This document shows, one piece after another, positions 32,204-40,299 of a stretch of DNA of 64,000 nucleotides; position 1 is the first letter of the stretch; every line of letters starts with the position of its first letter. Position numbers and translations under genes: made by a program. Origin of the DNA: a virus; IMG/VR virus record IMGVR_UViG_3300010401_000036, positions 1 through 64,000 of that record. The stretch is one strand, 5' to 3'. The notes beneath the pieces were generated by a model. The model had not been told where the DNA came from, did not search any database, and saw nothing but the letters and a program-made list of their open reading frames with translations.

Positions 32204-32880
32204 CGCGGCATTCGGCTCCAAAAGATATCTGTACTTTCTCTGGACCGCTCCAGAGCCTCATTTAGGATCAAAGCATAGTCTCTTGGAATGTTGAAATCTA
32301 AGGGAGACTGCCGGTGGACTAAATTAATTTCATTGTCCCATAGATAATAGCTATTCCAATATTTTTCCTTACCTAAAAGGCCATCGATCCTCTCCGAGTC
32401 AAACCGGAGGTATTCAACAAACGGATATTTACTAATAAATCTCAATTCTTGGCCGACTATCCACACGATCCATCTATGGTGGTGATACCCATAGAATGGC
32501 GGCGATCCGCCATCTACGCCGCGACCCAGCTCAGCGATTGGTGAGGGGCATTCAATGTACCCAGCGTTGCCAACCCGAGACATCTCCTTGATAAGGAGGA
32601 ATGGGTTGTACATGTCCTCAAGCGTGTGGCGGCAGAAGACGAAATCGAACTCCTTGTCTGCAAACGGAAGTGGCTGCGTACCGAGATCCACCTTGATCAG
32701 GTTGTCCACCCCAGGAACGTCCACAAAGTCAACGTAGACGTCCGCTCGCTTGAATGGCGCGTGGCCGGGCCCGACTTCCAGCACTCTTGCGTCTTTCGGG
32801 ATGACTGTTTCGGTGAGGTAGTCCATGACGGACTGAATAGGAGCCCAATGCTTCTTGTCGTTTTGGGTGAGAGCCATCAA
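32200..32880 (-). CDS. SAM-dependent methyltransferase (class I)
   Basis: 226 residues. Motif I 'RVLEVGPGHAPF' (about 32-43), acidic motif II area, and 'LPFADKEFDFVFCRHTLED' (about 70-90), as in Methyltransf_11-type enzymes. The substrate is unknown; by context a sugar or glycolipid. Located between the radical SAM gene (9-base gap) and an HNH gene. Confidence 0.75.
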   Translation of the reverse strand: MMALTQNDKKHWAPIQSVMDYLTETVIPKDARVLEVGPGHAPFKRADVYVDFVDVPGVDNLIKVDLGTQPLPFADKEFDFVFCRHTLEDMYNPFLLIKEMSRVGNAGYIECPSPIAELGRGVDGGSPPFYGYHHHRWIVWIVGQELRFISKYPFVEYLRFDSERIDGLLGKEKYWNSYYLWDNEINLVHRQSPLDFNIPRDYALILNEALERSRESTDIFWSRMPR

Positions 32881-32889
32881 AAAGTCCTG

Positions 32890-34047
32890 TCAGAGAAATT
32901 CAGCGTGATCTGGCATCTTCGTTGTGGGAAAGTCTACCTTCCCTTCTTTCCAATCGAATAGCCATTGGTTCGTGTGGGTTTGCAAGCACTGGGTGCCACA
33001 GCGATCCCGAGGGTCGAACTGATCACTGGCGAGATAGCGCACCATTTCCCAGTATCTGTCACTGGCGAAGATGTCTCTGAATCGCGTGCTGACGATCGAA
33101 TCAACATGGAATTTCTTGAACTTCTCGTTGAAGTGAAATCCGCAGCTCGTGATGAGGCCATTTCCGCTCATCTGAAGCTGGAAGGGAACGCCAAGGCATC
33201 GGCTGTAGTGCCGCTTGCCTTCATCAGCCAGCCGCGCCCATTTCACCACGACGCGGAACGTATCATCACCCATCTTCTCGACTTCTCGGAAGGTGTCGTA
33301 CAGAGCGTCGTACTTCTTGTAATCGACGCCAAGGTGACCCTCATCGTTATCGCTGCAATGCTTGTAGATCAGATACCCGGGCCTGATCTCCTGCGCCAGC
33401 TTAGCCAGCGGCATGATCTGATCATGGAACTGTGGCATTGTGACCATCTGCATGTTCACGACGCACGGCAGGTTATCGCGGCGCACGATTTCCATAGCGT
33501 CCTTGACGTTCTGGATAACCTGCCAGTAGTCCCGCTCCTTGAGGCCCATAATCTCCTTGTAGCGCGGCATCTCACCGGCCGAGAAGTTGAACCTCAGATA
33601 GGTGATGTGCGGAAGGATGCGCTCCAAAACCTTTTTCTTGAGCCGCACTCCGTTCGTTCCGATGCCGATCTTGATGCCGAGCTTGGCGGCGTATTCGATT
33701 GACTCCTCGTACCACGGCACAACCGTCGATTCGCCGTCGCTGATGAGACTGATGCCCTTGACGCCGATCTCAGCGGCATCCTCCAAAAACTCGAATGCGT
33801 GCTTCTTGGTGATCTCTCCGCCATCCTCAGAAGCCTGCATCGTCGCGAAACAAAAAACGCACGCCGCATTGCACTTTCGCGTCCACGCTACGTCCATCGT
33901 GACCGGGGCTATCCGCTCACCACGATCCCACGCCAGAACGCGATCTTTCCACCAGCCGACTTTGCTAGCATCAAGAATAAGATCATTGACCGAGATGGTG
34001 GGAGACCCGGTGACGACGTGATCAAAGAACTCCGGTAGATTGCTCAT
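32890..34047 (-). CDS. Radical SAM enzyme with SPASM-like C-terminus
   Basis: 385 residues. CxxxCxxC cluster motif 'CNAACVFC' (Cys 59, 63, 66), TIM-barrel-like middle ('GVKGISLISDGE', 'KIGIGTNG'). A C-terminal Cys set ('SRCLGV', 'TSCGFHF', 'DRCGTQC') could bind a second iron-sulfur cluster as in SPASM/twitch proteins. It would cleave SAM to start a radical reaction on an unknown substrate. It lies in the sugar operon next to a methyltransferase. Confidence 0.85.
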   Translation of the reverse strand: MSNLPEFFDHVVTGSPTISVNDLILDASKVGWWKDRVLAWDRGERIAPVTMDVAWTRKCNAACVFCFATMQASEDGGEITKKHAFEFLEDAAEIGVKGISLISDGESTVVPWYEESIEYAAKLGIKIGIGTNGVRLKKKVLERILPHITYLRFNFSAGEMPRYKEIMGLKERDYWQVIQNVKDAMEIVRRDNLPCVVNMQMVTMPQFHDQIMPLAKLAQEIRPGYLIYKHCSDNDEGHLGVDYKKYDALYDTFREVEKMGDDTFRVVVKWARLADEGKRHYSRCLGVPFQLQMSGNGLITSCGFHFNEKFKKFHVDSIVSTRFRDIFASDRYWEMVRYLASDQFDPRDRCGTQCLQTHTNQWLFDWKEGKVDFPTTKMPDHAEFL

Positions 34048-34241
34048 ATGCGCTTTCTTTCTTCCTCAGTCATGAGGTTTCGGAGTTTCGAGTCATCAGG
34101 CATCGTCTCTTTGAACACCTCGATCGGAAGTCCAGTGGACACCCGAAGATGCTTCTCCAGATCGAACATAAGCTTGGCCTGAAGAGATCCTGCGATCTTC
34201 GGGCCGAACTTCATGATGATCTCGTAGTCCTTGTTAGCCAT
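34044..34241 (-). CDS. Small hypothetical protein (65 aa)
   Basis: Coupled by ATGA to the radical SAM gene. Helical and charged. The radical SAM neighbour suggests it could be a small partner or substrate, but no leader-peptide or Cys/Gly pattern typical of RiPP precursors is present. Function unknown. Confidence 0.55.
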   Translation of the reverse strand: MANKDYEIIMKFGPKIAGSLQAKLMFDLEKHLRVSTGLPIEVFKETMPDDSKLRNLMTEEERKRI

Positions 34242-34434
34242 TCGGGTACCTTGCCTTTTTCACGTCATCAATGCACTGCGCCAATTCCAACGCGGTCTTG
34301 TTCATGCACTTCTTATCGTAATCATCCCAAGGACGCGACATTGAGCCAAGCTCAGCTACAAGGAACAAAACGCCGATCGAAAAAACCAGAGCACCAACTC
34401 CAAATTTGGCTATCCGTCTGTCCTCTCGCGTCAT
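34234..34434 (-). CDS. Small single-pass membrane protein (66 aa)
   Basis: One hydrophobic helix (about 11-28), then a soluble tail with two Cys ('KKCMNK', 'AQCIDD') that could form a disulfide in the periplasm. Overlaps both neighbours. Confidence 0.55.
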   Translation of the reverse strand: MTREDRRIAKFGVGALVFSIGVLFLVAELGSMSRPWDDYDKKCMNKTALELAQCIDDVKKARYPNG

Positions 34435-34970
34435 GACTTAGCCCTCTGATCCTTATACCGATCGGTGTACTCACAGATGATGGTCGATCGCGGTGAATGC
34501 AACGCCGCTACATACGCGGGTACGATCTGGTCCTCTCGGTCAAGAGTGACCACGTCAGTTGTCCTCAACATAGCGCGGAATGGAGCGGTAAAATCGTCGT
34601 CATGCTGCGGGCCTGGATAGAACGGGGATGTGCTCGGGGTCGCCGTTCGGATGATCACCTTTGGCCGGTACTCGGAATACAGGCTAAGCCGGTCTAGGTG
34701 ATTAACTATCTGATTTGTGGCGCAAATCAAGAAGTTCCATCTGGGAAACGTACATACGGGGACAAACCCCTGCAATGACATCCCAATCGCCATACCCATC
34801 TGCATGTCCTCGGCCACGGGCATCTCAATCCGCTTCTCTGGGGCGATGCCGCGGAAGGACGGCGCAATAGTCGTGCCATCGCAGCCGACTCCCTGACCCA
34901 TGAAGATGACGCGCTCATCACTAGCTAGGGCTTGCATCGCAAGGCAGAGGTGATCGAAGTAGCTCATCAT
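34431..34970 (-). CDS. ThDP-dependent enzyme, E1-beta/pyrimidine-binding half
   Basis: 179 residues from ATG 34970 (ATGA overlap). 'EMPVAEDMQMGMAIGMSLQG', 'VCTFPRWNFLICATNQIVN' is the pyrimidine-domain pattern of transketolases and 2-oxoacid dehydrogenase E1-beta subunits, with Glu in 'PVAED' as the ThDP-activating residue. The usual third (C-terminal) domain is missing. Works with the alpha-type half at 35139-35720. Confidence 0.75.
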   Translation of the reverse strand: MMSYFDHLCLAMQALASDERVIFMGQGVGCDGTTIAPSFRGIAPEKRIEMPVAEDMQMGMAIGMSLQGFVPVCTFPRWNFLICATNQIVNHLDRLSLYSEYRPKVIIRTATPSTSPFYPGPQHDDDFTAPFRAMLRTTDVVTLDREDQIVPAYVAALHSPRSTIICEYTDRYKDQRAKS

Positions 34971-35170
34971 CCAATGCCCGGCTTGAGAACTTGAACAGAG
35001 AAATGCCCAGCTTGGCCTTCCTCTCGGACAAGGATGCCGCTTCCATCCCCAAAGCTTATATGGAGGACGTCGTATCCTTTGCTGTCCTGCGTTTTGCAGC
35101 AACCGACAACGGTCTTGCCCAAGACCGGGATATGTTCTTCAGAAGCTGACATGTTTTCCGATCCCGACAT
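34967..35170 (-). CDS. Small protein between the two ThDP subunits
   Basis: 67 residues from ATG 35170 (GAGG site); ATG 35152 is an alternative start with a GGAAAAC site. Beta-rich with paired Cys ('VGCCKT') and a Gly-rich turn. Co-translated with both ThDP halves, so it may be a small subunit. No family recognised. Confidence 0.5.
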   Translation of the reverse strand: MSGSENMSASEEHIPVLGKTVVGCCKTQDSKGYDVLHISFGDGSGILVREEGQAGHFSVQVLKPGIG

Positions 35171-35720
35171 GAGGCCTCGTCAACTCATACCGATAGCTCA
35201 GATAAGGCGAGTGTCCGCATCGTCCCCACACTTCCTTCGTATCAGTGCAGACGGACTTTCCGTTGTCCTCCGTCACGAAGTTGATCGGAAGTTCATGCCC
35301 GTGAGCATAGCGCTCCGTCTCGCTGATGATCCCCGTCCTCGCCGTCATGTCGCCCATGAAGACCCAGACCTTGCCCGGTTTTCCGCTGCGCTTGAGGCCC
35401 CAGGCGATGCCCATCGCGATCGGAGCGATCCCGCCGACGATCGCGGAAGATATCACCCGATACTTCGGAAAGCAGAGGGCAATTGAATGACCGGCCAGGA
35501 TGGCCGCTTTCAGTTCTTCAGGAGGGACGCCAGCCAATAACGCGTGGTAGTGCATACGCCAGCCGCCGCAGACCCAATCGTTTTCCAAATCGATACGCTT
35601 GAACAGGTCAATAAGCTGCTGCTCGTTCCCGCCGGCCAAATGGAGCGGGGAACGGATCTGTCCCGCCTCGAACAAGGCTGCCATCTCTGCCTCGAAGGAT
35701 AGGAGGTCTTGCGGGGTCAA
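35139..35720 (-). CDS. ThDP-dependent enzyme, E1-alpha/transketolase N-terminal half
   Basis: 193 residues. The ThDP pyrophosphate motif is visible: Gly-Asp-Met at 123-125 and Asn at 153 ('FVTEDNGKSV'), the spacing of GDG...N motifs. 'HYHALLAGVPPEEL' and 'SIALCFPKY' resemble the active-site channel region. Together with 34431-34970 it makes a minimal two-subunit enzyme. In this operon it might supply or modify a sugar phosphate such as sedoheptulose 7-phosphate (inference). Confidence 0.75.
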   Translation of the reverse strand: MTPQDLLSFEAEMAALFEAGQIRSPLHLAGGNEQQLIDLFKRIDLENDWVCGGWRMHYHALLAGVPPEELKAAILAGHSIALCFPKYRVISSAIVGGIAPIAMGIAWGLKRSGKPGKVWVFMGDMTARTGIISETERYAHGHELPINFVTEDNGKSVCTDTKEVWGRCGHSPYLSYRYELTRPHVGIGKHVSF

Positions 35721-35935
35721 TGCAGTAACCGCCTTTCATCTTGATCCATCGCAGCGTCAGCGCGACGCGTCAGTTCATCAAACGAGAGTCCGCGAGATAC
35801 TCCGGTCTTATCGGCCCGGCCGTTGGCGAACCCATGTCGATACGAGGCGGATCGATTGGCGGATGGCTCAGGGGCATTGAGGTCATAGCCATCCATGAAA
35901 CCTTGAACCATGTCGTCATCGGCTGGCTTCGTCAT
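35717..35935 (-). CDS. Small hypothetical protein (72 aa)
   Basis: ATG 35935 overlaps the previous stop (ATGA). Acidic start, then 'YRHGFANGRADKTG', a motif common in small phage proteins. Soluble, no domain recognised. Confidence 0.55.
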   Translation of the reverse strand: MTKPADDDMVQGFMDGYDLNAPEPSANRSASYRHGFANGRADKTGVSRGLSFDELTRRADAAMDQDERRLLH

Positions 35936-36066
35936 TTCACCATCCCCAGCGCCTTGCCGATCCGGTACAGGACCAAGTTGCGATCGATCCGCCAGCCTCG
36001 CTGCTCCAAGCGGAAGTGCAGGATGCTGTGACTGGTCGTGTCGAGGAGGTAGCTGGGGATTTTCAT
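35932..36066 (-). CDS. Small hypothetical protein (44 aa)
   Basis: ATGA overlaps at both ends (36063-36066 and 35932-35935) make this a convincing gene despite its size. It begins 'MKIPSYLLDTTSHS' and is amphipathic and basic, with no Cys. Function unknown. Confidence 0.55.
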   Translation of the reverse strand: MKIPSYLLDTTSHSILHFRLEQRGWRIDRNLVLYRIGKALGMVK

Positions 36067-36656
36067 TTGGCCTTATCCTTCTCAATCACTTCGTCCAAAA
36101 TCGAATGCAGGATGGCGAGGTGTGCGATCTCGACCGTACCATAATGATTCGATGGAACATAGAAGTTCACCTGGCCTTTGGTCCGTAGGAAATTGCCGAC
36201 GCCAAACCCGCTTAGCGTGACCACATTCATCCGCATGCCGACCGCTACATCGGCCGCGCGCAGGATGTCCTCGCTCATTCCAGAACTCGAGATCGCGAAC
36301 AATACGTCCCCAAGCTGACCATGCCGCACGATCATCTCGGAATAGATCCGGTCAAACCCGTAGTCGTTGCCGTAGCAGCTCATGAGGGCCGAATCTGGCG
36401 GGCCGAAAGTTGGGAATTGGCCATTCTTCTGCCAGTCGCAGGCCATGTGACTGGCTACCGCCGCTGAGCCGCCGTTTCCAATGAAAAACACTCGGGACTT
36501 TTGCAGGCCGTATTGAGTGATGAGGTTGTGGACGACTTGATAGCCGTCCGGCTCGACTTGGATGCCGCCCAGAGCAAAGCCCAAACTAGCAAAGCTGTCT
36601 CGCTCATAGCCCCATGGATGAGGAGCGGTTGTCAGGGCTATCCCATCTCCCATCAC
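36063..36656 (-). CDS. gmhA: GmhA-like sedoheptulose-7-phosphate isomerase (SIS domain)
   Basis: 197 residues, the length of GmhA. SIS motifs 'FFIGNGGSAAVASHMACDW' (about 56-75) and 'ISSSGMSEDILRA' (about 122-134), with a late 'EIAHLAILHSI' helix carrying candidate catalytic Glu/His. GmhA converts sedoheptulose 7-phosphate to D-glycero-D-manno-heptose 7-phosphate, the first step to ADP-heptose. Starts at GTG 36656 (AAGGAG, 8 bases) or ATG 36653. The HldE-like gene is two genes upstream. Confidence 0.8.
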   Translation of the reverse strand: MMGDGIALTTAPHPWGYERDSFASLGFALGGIQVEPDGYQVVHNLITQYGLQKSRVFFIGNGGSAAVASHMACDWQKNGQFPTFGPPDSALMSCYGNDYGFDRIYSEMIVRHGQLGDVLFAISSSGMSEDILRAADVAVGMRMNVVTLSGFGVGNFLRTKGQVNFYVPSNHYGTVEIAHLAILHSILDEVIEKDKAK

Positions 36657-36817
36657 GACAGCAACTCCTTCGCCACCAGTTCCGCTATTTTTTGTCTCCC
36701 AGCGTAGTCATCATACGGAACACATAGCTGTGCAACCAACCTGTCGTATTCTCTGACAAACCTGTCCTTGATGTCGTCAGGCTGATCCCTGACTAATTCG
36801 TAGATTGATTTTGTCAT
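36653..36817 (-). CDS. Small helical protein between hldE and gmhA (54 aa)
   Basis: ATG 36817 overlaps the HldE stop (ATGA) and the gene ends within the gmhA start. Begins 'MTKSIYELVRDQPDD'; helical and charged, with one Cys. Translationally coupled, so probably functional with its neighbours, but unrecognised. Confidence 0.6.
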   Translation of the reverse strand: MTKSIYELVRDQPDDIKDRFVREYDRLVAQLCVPYDDYAGRQKIAELVAKELLS

Positions 36818-38178
36818 GCCAACAACGCCTCCAGCGTCTGCAAAATCTCATCCCGCCCGACGTGTCGCTTGTGCCCGAGGATAGACACCTTGATCGCCCC
36901 GACGACATTCCCCACCAGCGCAGCGCATGCCAAGTCGAGCCCTGCGGCCACCAGCGGCGCTGTTACCGCCATGACGGCATCGCCAGCCCCCATCGTGTCG
37001 ATGCCGCCTCGCGCCAGCGCTGGGGCATTGCCGCTGTGTAGAGCATGAAACCAGTTCGATCCGAAGCGCCCATGAGTGATCAGGAACCGGCCGCAGGATA
37101 TCCGCTTGCCAAGCTCGTTCACGACCTTCGTCATTGGCTCTCTCTGCATCCCGGCCGCTAACCGCGCCTCCGGGTCGTCAATGCAGATATAGTCCGCGCC
37201 GAGATATTTGGTAACCAGATTGAACCCATAGTTGCCGGCGTTCGTCTGGCTGTTGAGGGCGAGGAAATTGGAGCGATTCAACAACTCCCGTTCTTCCTGC
37301 CCAATAAGCCCATGGCCGAAATCGTTGACCACCACGACATCCGCATCCTTGATGCCGTCGCGAAGCTTTGCACAAAACGCCTCGCGGTCGTTGTCTAACA
37401 TCCTGATTTCGCGCGCCTGGTAGACGTCGAATATCTTGCGCTTGAAGTCCTGATCCACGTACCGGGTTTTCGAAATCCCAGTGCTTCTTGGGTGGCTCAG
37501 ATACGAGCTGTTCGGCCACTCCCCATGCTTTGATGCGGCGATGACCCCACCTTCAAACGCATCCGTTCCTGTCTCAACCGTCGCCAGCATCAGTTCCTTT
37601 GACGCCCTTCCCAGCCCTTGGACATATCGGTAAACATCAAGGATAATCTCGCCGACGAACAGGACCTTCAGCTTGTCGGCCGCTTCGAAGGCCTCAAGGA
37701 TCTTGTCCCGAGCGCCTATGTTCTTCATGAAGTCCAGGTATTGGCAAACGTCGTCGGAGAACGTCTCGCCCTTCAGTATCCGGGAAGACGACCACTTATG
37801 TCCCCCCGTGATCTTCATCTTCCCGCCGACCTCCGCAATGGCCTCGCGCTCCTTGGCAAGGCCAGGGTTGGTCGAGCCAGCATAGTCCACGCCCTTGACG
37901 TAGAAGTTTGGCCTGAGCCTGCGGATCAGGTCCCACGCCCCTTCCTCGTCATTGACGACAACCTCGTCCACACAGCCAAGCGCGCGGACTGATTCGGCCC
38001 GTTGCTCTGCATTGAAGTGAGGCCTGCCCATGCCCTTCTTGACGAACCGATCGGAGACCACGGAGACCACAAGCCAATCGCCGAACTTAGCCGCCTCCTG
38101 CAAATGGCGGATGTGGCCAAGGTGCAGGAGGTCCCATACGCCATGGCATAGGACAACGGTGCGAGGGTTGATGATCAT
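36814..38178 (-). CDS. hldE: HldE-like bifunctional enzyme, nucleotidyltransferase-kinase order
   Basis: 454 residues. An N-terminal cytidylyltransferase-type domain (about 1-150) has 'CHGVWDLLHLGH' (HLGH at 19-22) and 'VKGVDYAGS'. A C-terminal PfkB/ribokinase domain (about 170-454) ends with 'DTMGAGDAVMA' (394-404). E. coli HldE has the reverse order. The pair would phosphorylate heptose 7-phosphate and add a nucleotide to heptose 1-phosphate, giving an ADP-heptose-type sugar. No GmhB phosphatase or HldD epimerase is seen in the window. Confidence 0.8.
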   Translation of the reverse strand: MIINPRTVVLCHGVWDLLHLGHIRHLQEAAKFGDWLVVSVVSDRFVKKGMGRPHFNAEQRAESVRALGCVDEVVVNDEEGAWDLIRRLRPNFYVKGVDYAGSTNPGLAKEREAIAEVGGKMKITGGHKWSSSRILKGETFSDDVCQYLDFMKNIGARDKILEAFEAADKLKVLFVGEIILDVYRYVQGLGRASKELMLATVETGTDAFEGGVIAASKHGEWPNSSYLSHPRSTGISKTRYVDQDFKRKIFDVYQAREIRMLDNDREAFCAKLRDGIKDADVVVVNDFGHGLIGQEERELLNRSNFLALNSQTNAGNYGFNLVTKYLGADYICIDDPEARLAAGMQREPMTKVVNELGKRISCGRFLITHGRFGSNWFHALHSGNAPALARGGIDTMGAGDAVMAVTAPLVAAGLDLACAALVGNVVGAIKVSILGHKRHVGRDEILQTLEALLA

Positions 38179-38681
38179 TTCGCCGAGGCAGCCTGCATAG
38201 AGATCACAAGAGGTTCTACACGCAACCGTATTGGCTGATCACTGTAGAGATAGCCGCCATCCCACTGCCGGTAGACGCCATCTGTGTTCCAATAGAAAAT
38301 GTAGGCTGAGGAACTACCCCACGTTCCCTCGTCAGATGCCGCCGCGCGGGTCACAGTGTTCTGTCCCCCTCCCCATGCTGAACTGGCACGGTCTGGCGGC
38401 GTTAGGCGTTTCCCGCCACTGGTGACCTTGCCCTTGACGCCTTCATAGAGGATCGGCTGTCCAGCTTGATTGAGCAGAAGAATGAAGCCATACTTCCCGG
38501 GATCGGCTGTCAGCTCAAGACGCTTCTTGATGTTGTCGATTTCAGCATTTTCGTCGAACTTGATCGATTGCGCAGCCGCAGCAGCTTTTTCGGCTTGCTG
38601 ATTCTTGTTGGATTGAGGGAGGTCTTCACAGCCGACCAGAGCGAGGCAAGCAAGCAGAGGCAGCATAATGGCGCGGTTCAT
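38175..38681 (-). CDS. Predicted lipoprotein (168 aa)
   Basis: Start at ATG 38681 (GGAGAG site); a long upstream frame antisense-like to the next gene is rejected. Signal with lipobox 'LVGC' (Cys about 18), a Gln/Lys/Ala-rich helical linker and a beta-rich C-terminal domain with 'YIFYWNTDGVYRQW'. Envelope protein encoded in the sugar operon, perhaps altering the host surface. Confidence 0.6.
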   Translation of the reverse strand: MNRAIMLPLLACLALVGCEDLPQSNKNQQAEKAAAAAQSIKFDENAEIDNIKKRLELTADPGKYGFILLLNQAGQPILYEGVKGKVTSGGKRLTPPDRASSAWGGGQNTVTRAAASDEGTWGSSSAYIFYWNTDGVYRQWDGGYLYSDQPIRLRVEPLVISMQAASAK

Positions 38682-39112
38682 TCGCACTCTCCAGAATTGA
38701 GTTGATCGGGAAGGCTTCGCTCGCGGAAAATTCCGCGATTCATCTTGGCGGCGTTGGCGTTGTAGCGGCGGGATAGATCCCGGCATGACTGCTGGACTGC
38801 GGCCATCTCGATCCGAAGACGGGAGCGTTCTTGCGGGTCCTGTTCTGCGGCGCCCATTGCCTTGAATTGGCGGACTTGGGCAACGCGGGCCAAATAGTTG
38901 CCGTTGGCATCGTGGAACCATTCGTAGTTGTTGATGACATTGTCGGCGTCCAGCGTTTTGCTGATGATGCGGCCGGGCTGCATGGCGATGTTGACGCTCC
39001 AGCCCACACCGCCGAGCACAATCATCCCGACGAAAAGTCCGACTGCCACGCGAGGCATCGACCAATAGTATTCGGATTGAGCCTCGCGAAAGTCTTTTCG
39101 ATATTCAGACAT
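38678..39112 (-). CDS. Single-pass membrane protein with periplasmic helical domain
   Basis: 144 residues: short cytoplasmic start, one hydrophobic helix (about 21-42), then a helical soluble part with 'NVINNYEWFHDANGNYLA'. The LemA-like or prophage membrane-protein layout suggests a periplasmic domain. Overlaps the lipoprotein start by 4 bases, so the two may act together. Confidence 0.55.
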   Translation of the reverse strand: MSEYRKDFREAQSEYYWSMPRVAVGLFVGMIVLGGVGWSVNIAMQPGRIISKTLDADNVINNYEWFHDANGNYLARVAQVRQFKAMGAAEQDPQERSRLRIEMAAVQQSCRDLSRRYNANAAKMNRGIFRERSLPDQLNSGECE

Positions 39113-39118
39113 CGTTGT

Positions 39119-40042
39119 TTACCCCTTTTGTGGCAGCAGAAACTTTCGAAACATTTCCTGCTCACTCTCCGGCATGCCATAGTCCTCCAGCAAACGCGGA
39201 ATCAGCGCAATGGCCCGCTGCTTCACCCGGTTATACCGCTCGTCAGGAGGGAGATTGCCGGCCCATTGTGAGAGCTGCTTGTCTTGCGCACGCACCCCGG
39301 AATTGATCATTCGCGACCGAACCTCGATCAGCGGATGATGGGTCTTCAACAGGTTGATTTGCCACTCAGGCGTGGAGGAGCGGAAGTCCTCGTGGTCCAT
39401 GATGTCGTGGGCCTGCTTGCGCCGCATCAGATACGCGGCGTCAAAGAACGTAGCCCACCACCCCGGCTCACGCATTTCCTGCGTAATGCCAGGTCTGGAC
39501 TGATCCGTGCGGATGTTGGCGAACGATATGCGCCCAATGATGCGCGCCACGTCGTCCGTCCAATGATCCACGAACCAGTACGGGAATAGCGGCGGGAAGA
39601 TCACTCCGCCCATCAGATCGCAGAGCTTGCGCGTCGGCGCTACAGCTCCGGAGAATGACAGGTTTGCGAGATGGCCGTAGACCATTCCTGTGGAATCTGG
39701 GAATCGCTTCGCAGCCTCGATGATAAGGGTATCGTACCCAGGTGTGACGTAAGGATCGTCATCGGCTGCGACAAGATACACGTCTGCTGGTTCGGTGAGA
39801 GCGCGATTCCACTTCTCAGCGATTGTGTCTTCTCGCGGTCGTACATTCGGAACAACTCGCGACTCCCTGACACATGGGAGTGCATCCAAGAGTCCACAAG
39901 TCTGCTCCAGAGTTGGATCATCGTCATCAAGCTGGACCTGCATGACGGTCTCTGGGTGAGACCAGTTGGCATACGATCGTTGAATGGTATCGATGAGCCG
40001 ATCCGGACGGCCTCGCGTAGCCATTGAGATAACTAAGCGCAT
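39119..40042 (-). CDS. Glycosyltransferase family 2-like protein
   Basis: 307 residues. N-terminal nucleotide-sugar fold 'LVISMATRGRPDRL', 'MQVQLDDDDPT' and 'DVYLVAADDDPYVTPGYD' (acidic triad about 95-100) typical of GT-A enzymes. First gene of the sugar operon in transcription order. Likely transfers the heptose-type product (inference). Confidence 0.75.
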   Translation of the reverse strand: MRLVISMATRGRPDRLIDTIQRSYANWSHPETVMQVQLDDDDPTLEQTCGLLDALPCVRESRVVPNVRPREDTIAEKWNRALTEPADVYLVAADDDPYVTPGYDTLIIEAAKRFPDSTGMVYGHLANLSFSGAVAPTRKLCDLMGGVIFPPLFPYWFVDHWTDDVARIIGRISFANIRTDQSRPGITQEMREPGWWATFFDAAYLMRRKQAHDIMDHEDFRSSTPEWQINLLKTHHPLIEVRSRMINSGVRAQDKQLSQWAGNLPPDERYNRVKQRAIALIPRLLEDYGMPESEQEMFRKFLLPQKG

Positions 40043-40070
40043 GCTTTCCTCTATACGGCGCGCGTGCGCC

Positions 40071-40277
40071 TCAATCTCTTTTTGATTTAGGTGGTAGTGA
40101 CTTCTTCAACGGATCGCGCACAAACAGATCACAAACATAGCCAAAACTAACGCGCCTAGTAAGATTTTCACATCTGCTACTTTCGATGTCGAGGAATTTG
40201 CAAACTCTGCAAAACTTTTCATGACTATAATTTGCTGACCTATAGCCAACCTCAGATGGCTTAAATTTATCTGGCAT
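40071..40277 (-). CDS. Small Cys-rich (zinc-binding) protein (68 aa)
   Basis: Pattern 'FCRVCKF...RCENL...YVCDLF' gives four Cys suited to one zinc or iron site. Small proteins with this spacing recur in phages. A+T-richer than its neighbours. Function unknown. Confidence 0.6.
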   Translation of the reverse strand: MPDKFKPSEVGYRSANYSHEKFCRVCKFLDIESSRCENLTRRVSFGYVCDLFVRDPLKKSLPPKSKRD

Positions 40278-40299
40278 AGCGCACGCCTTCCTCGAAAAC

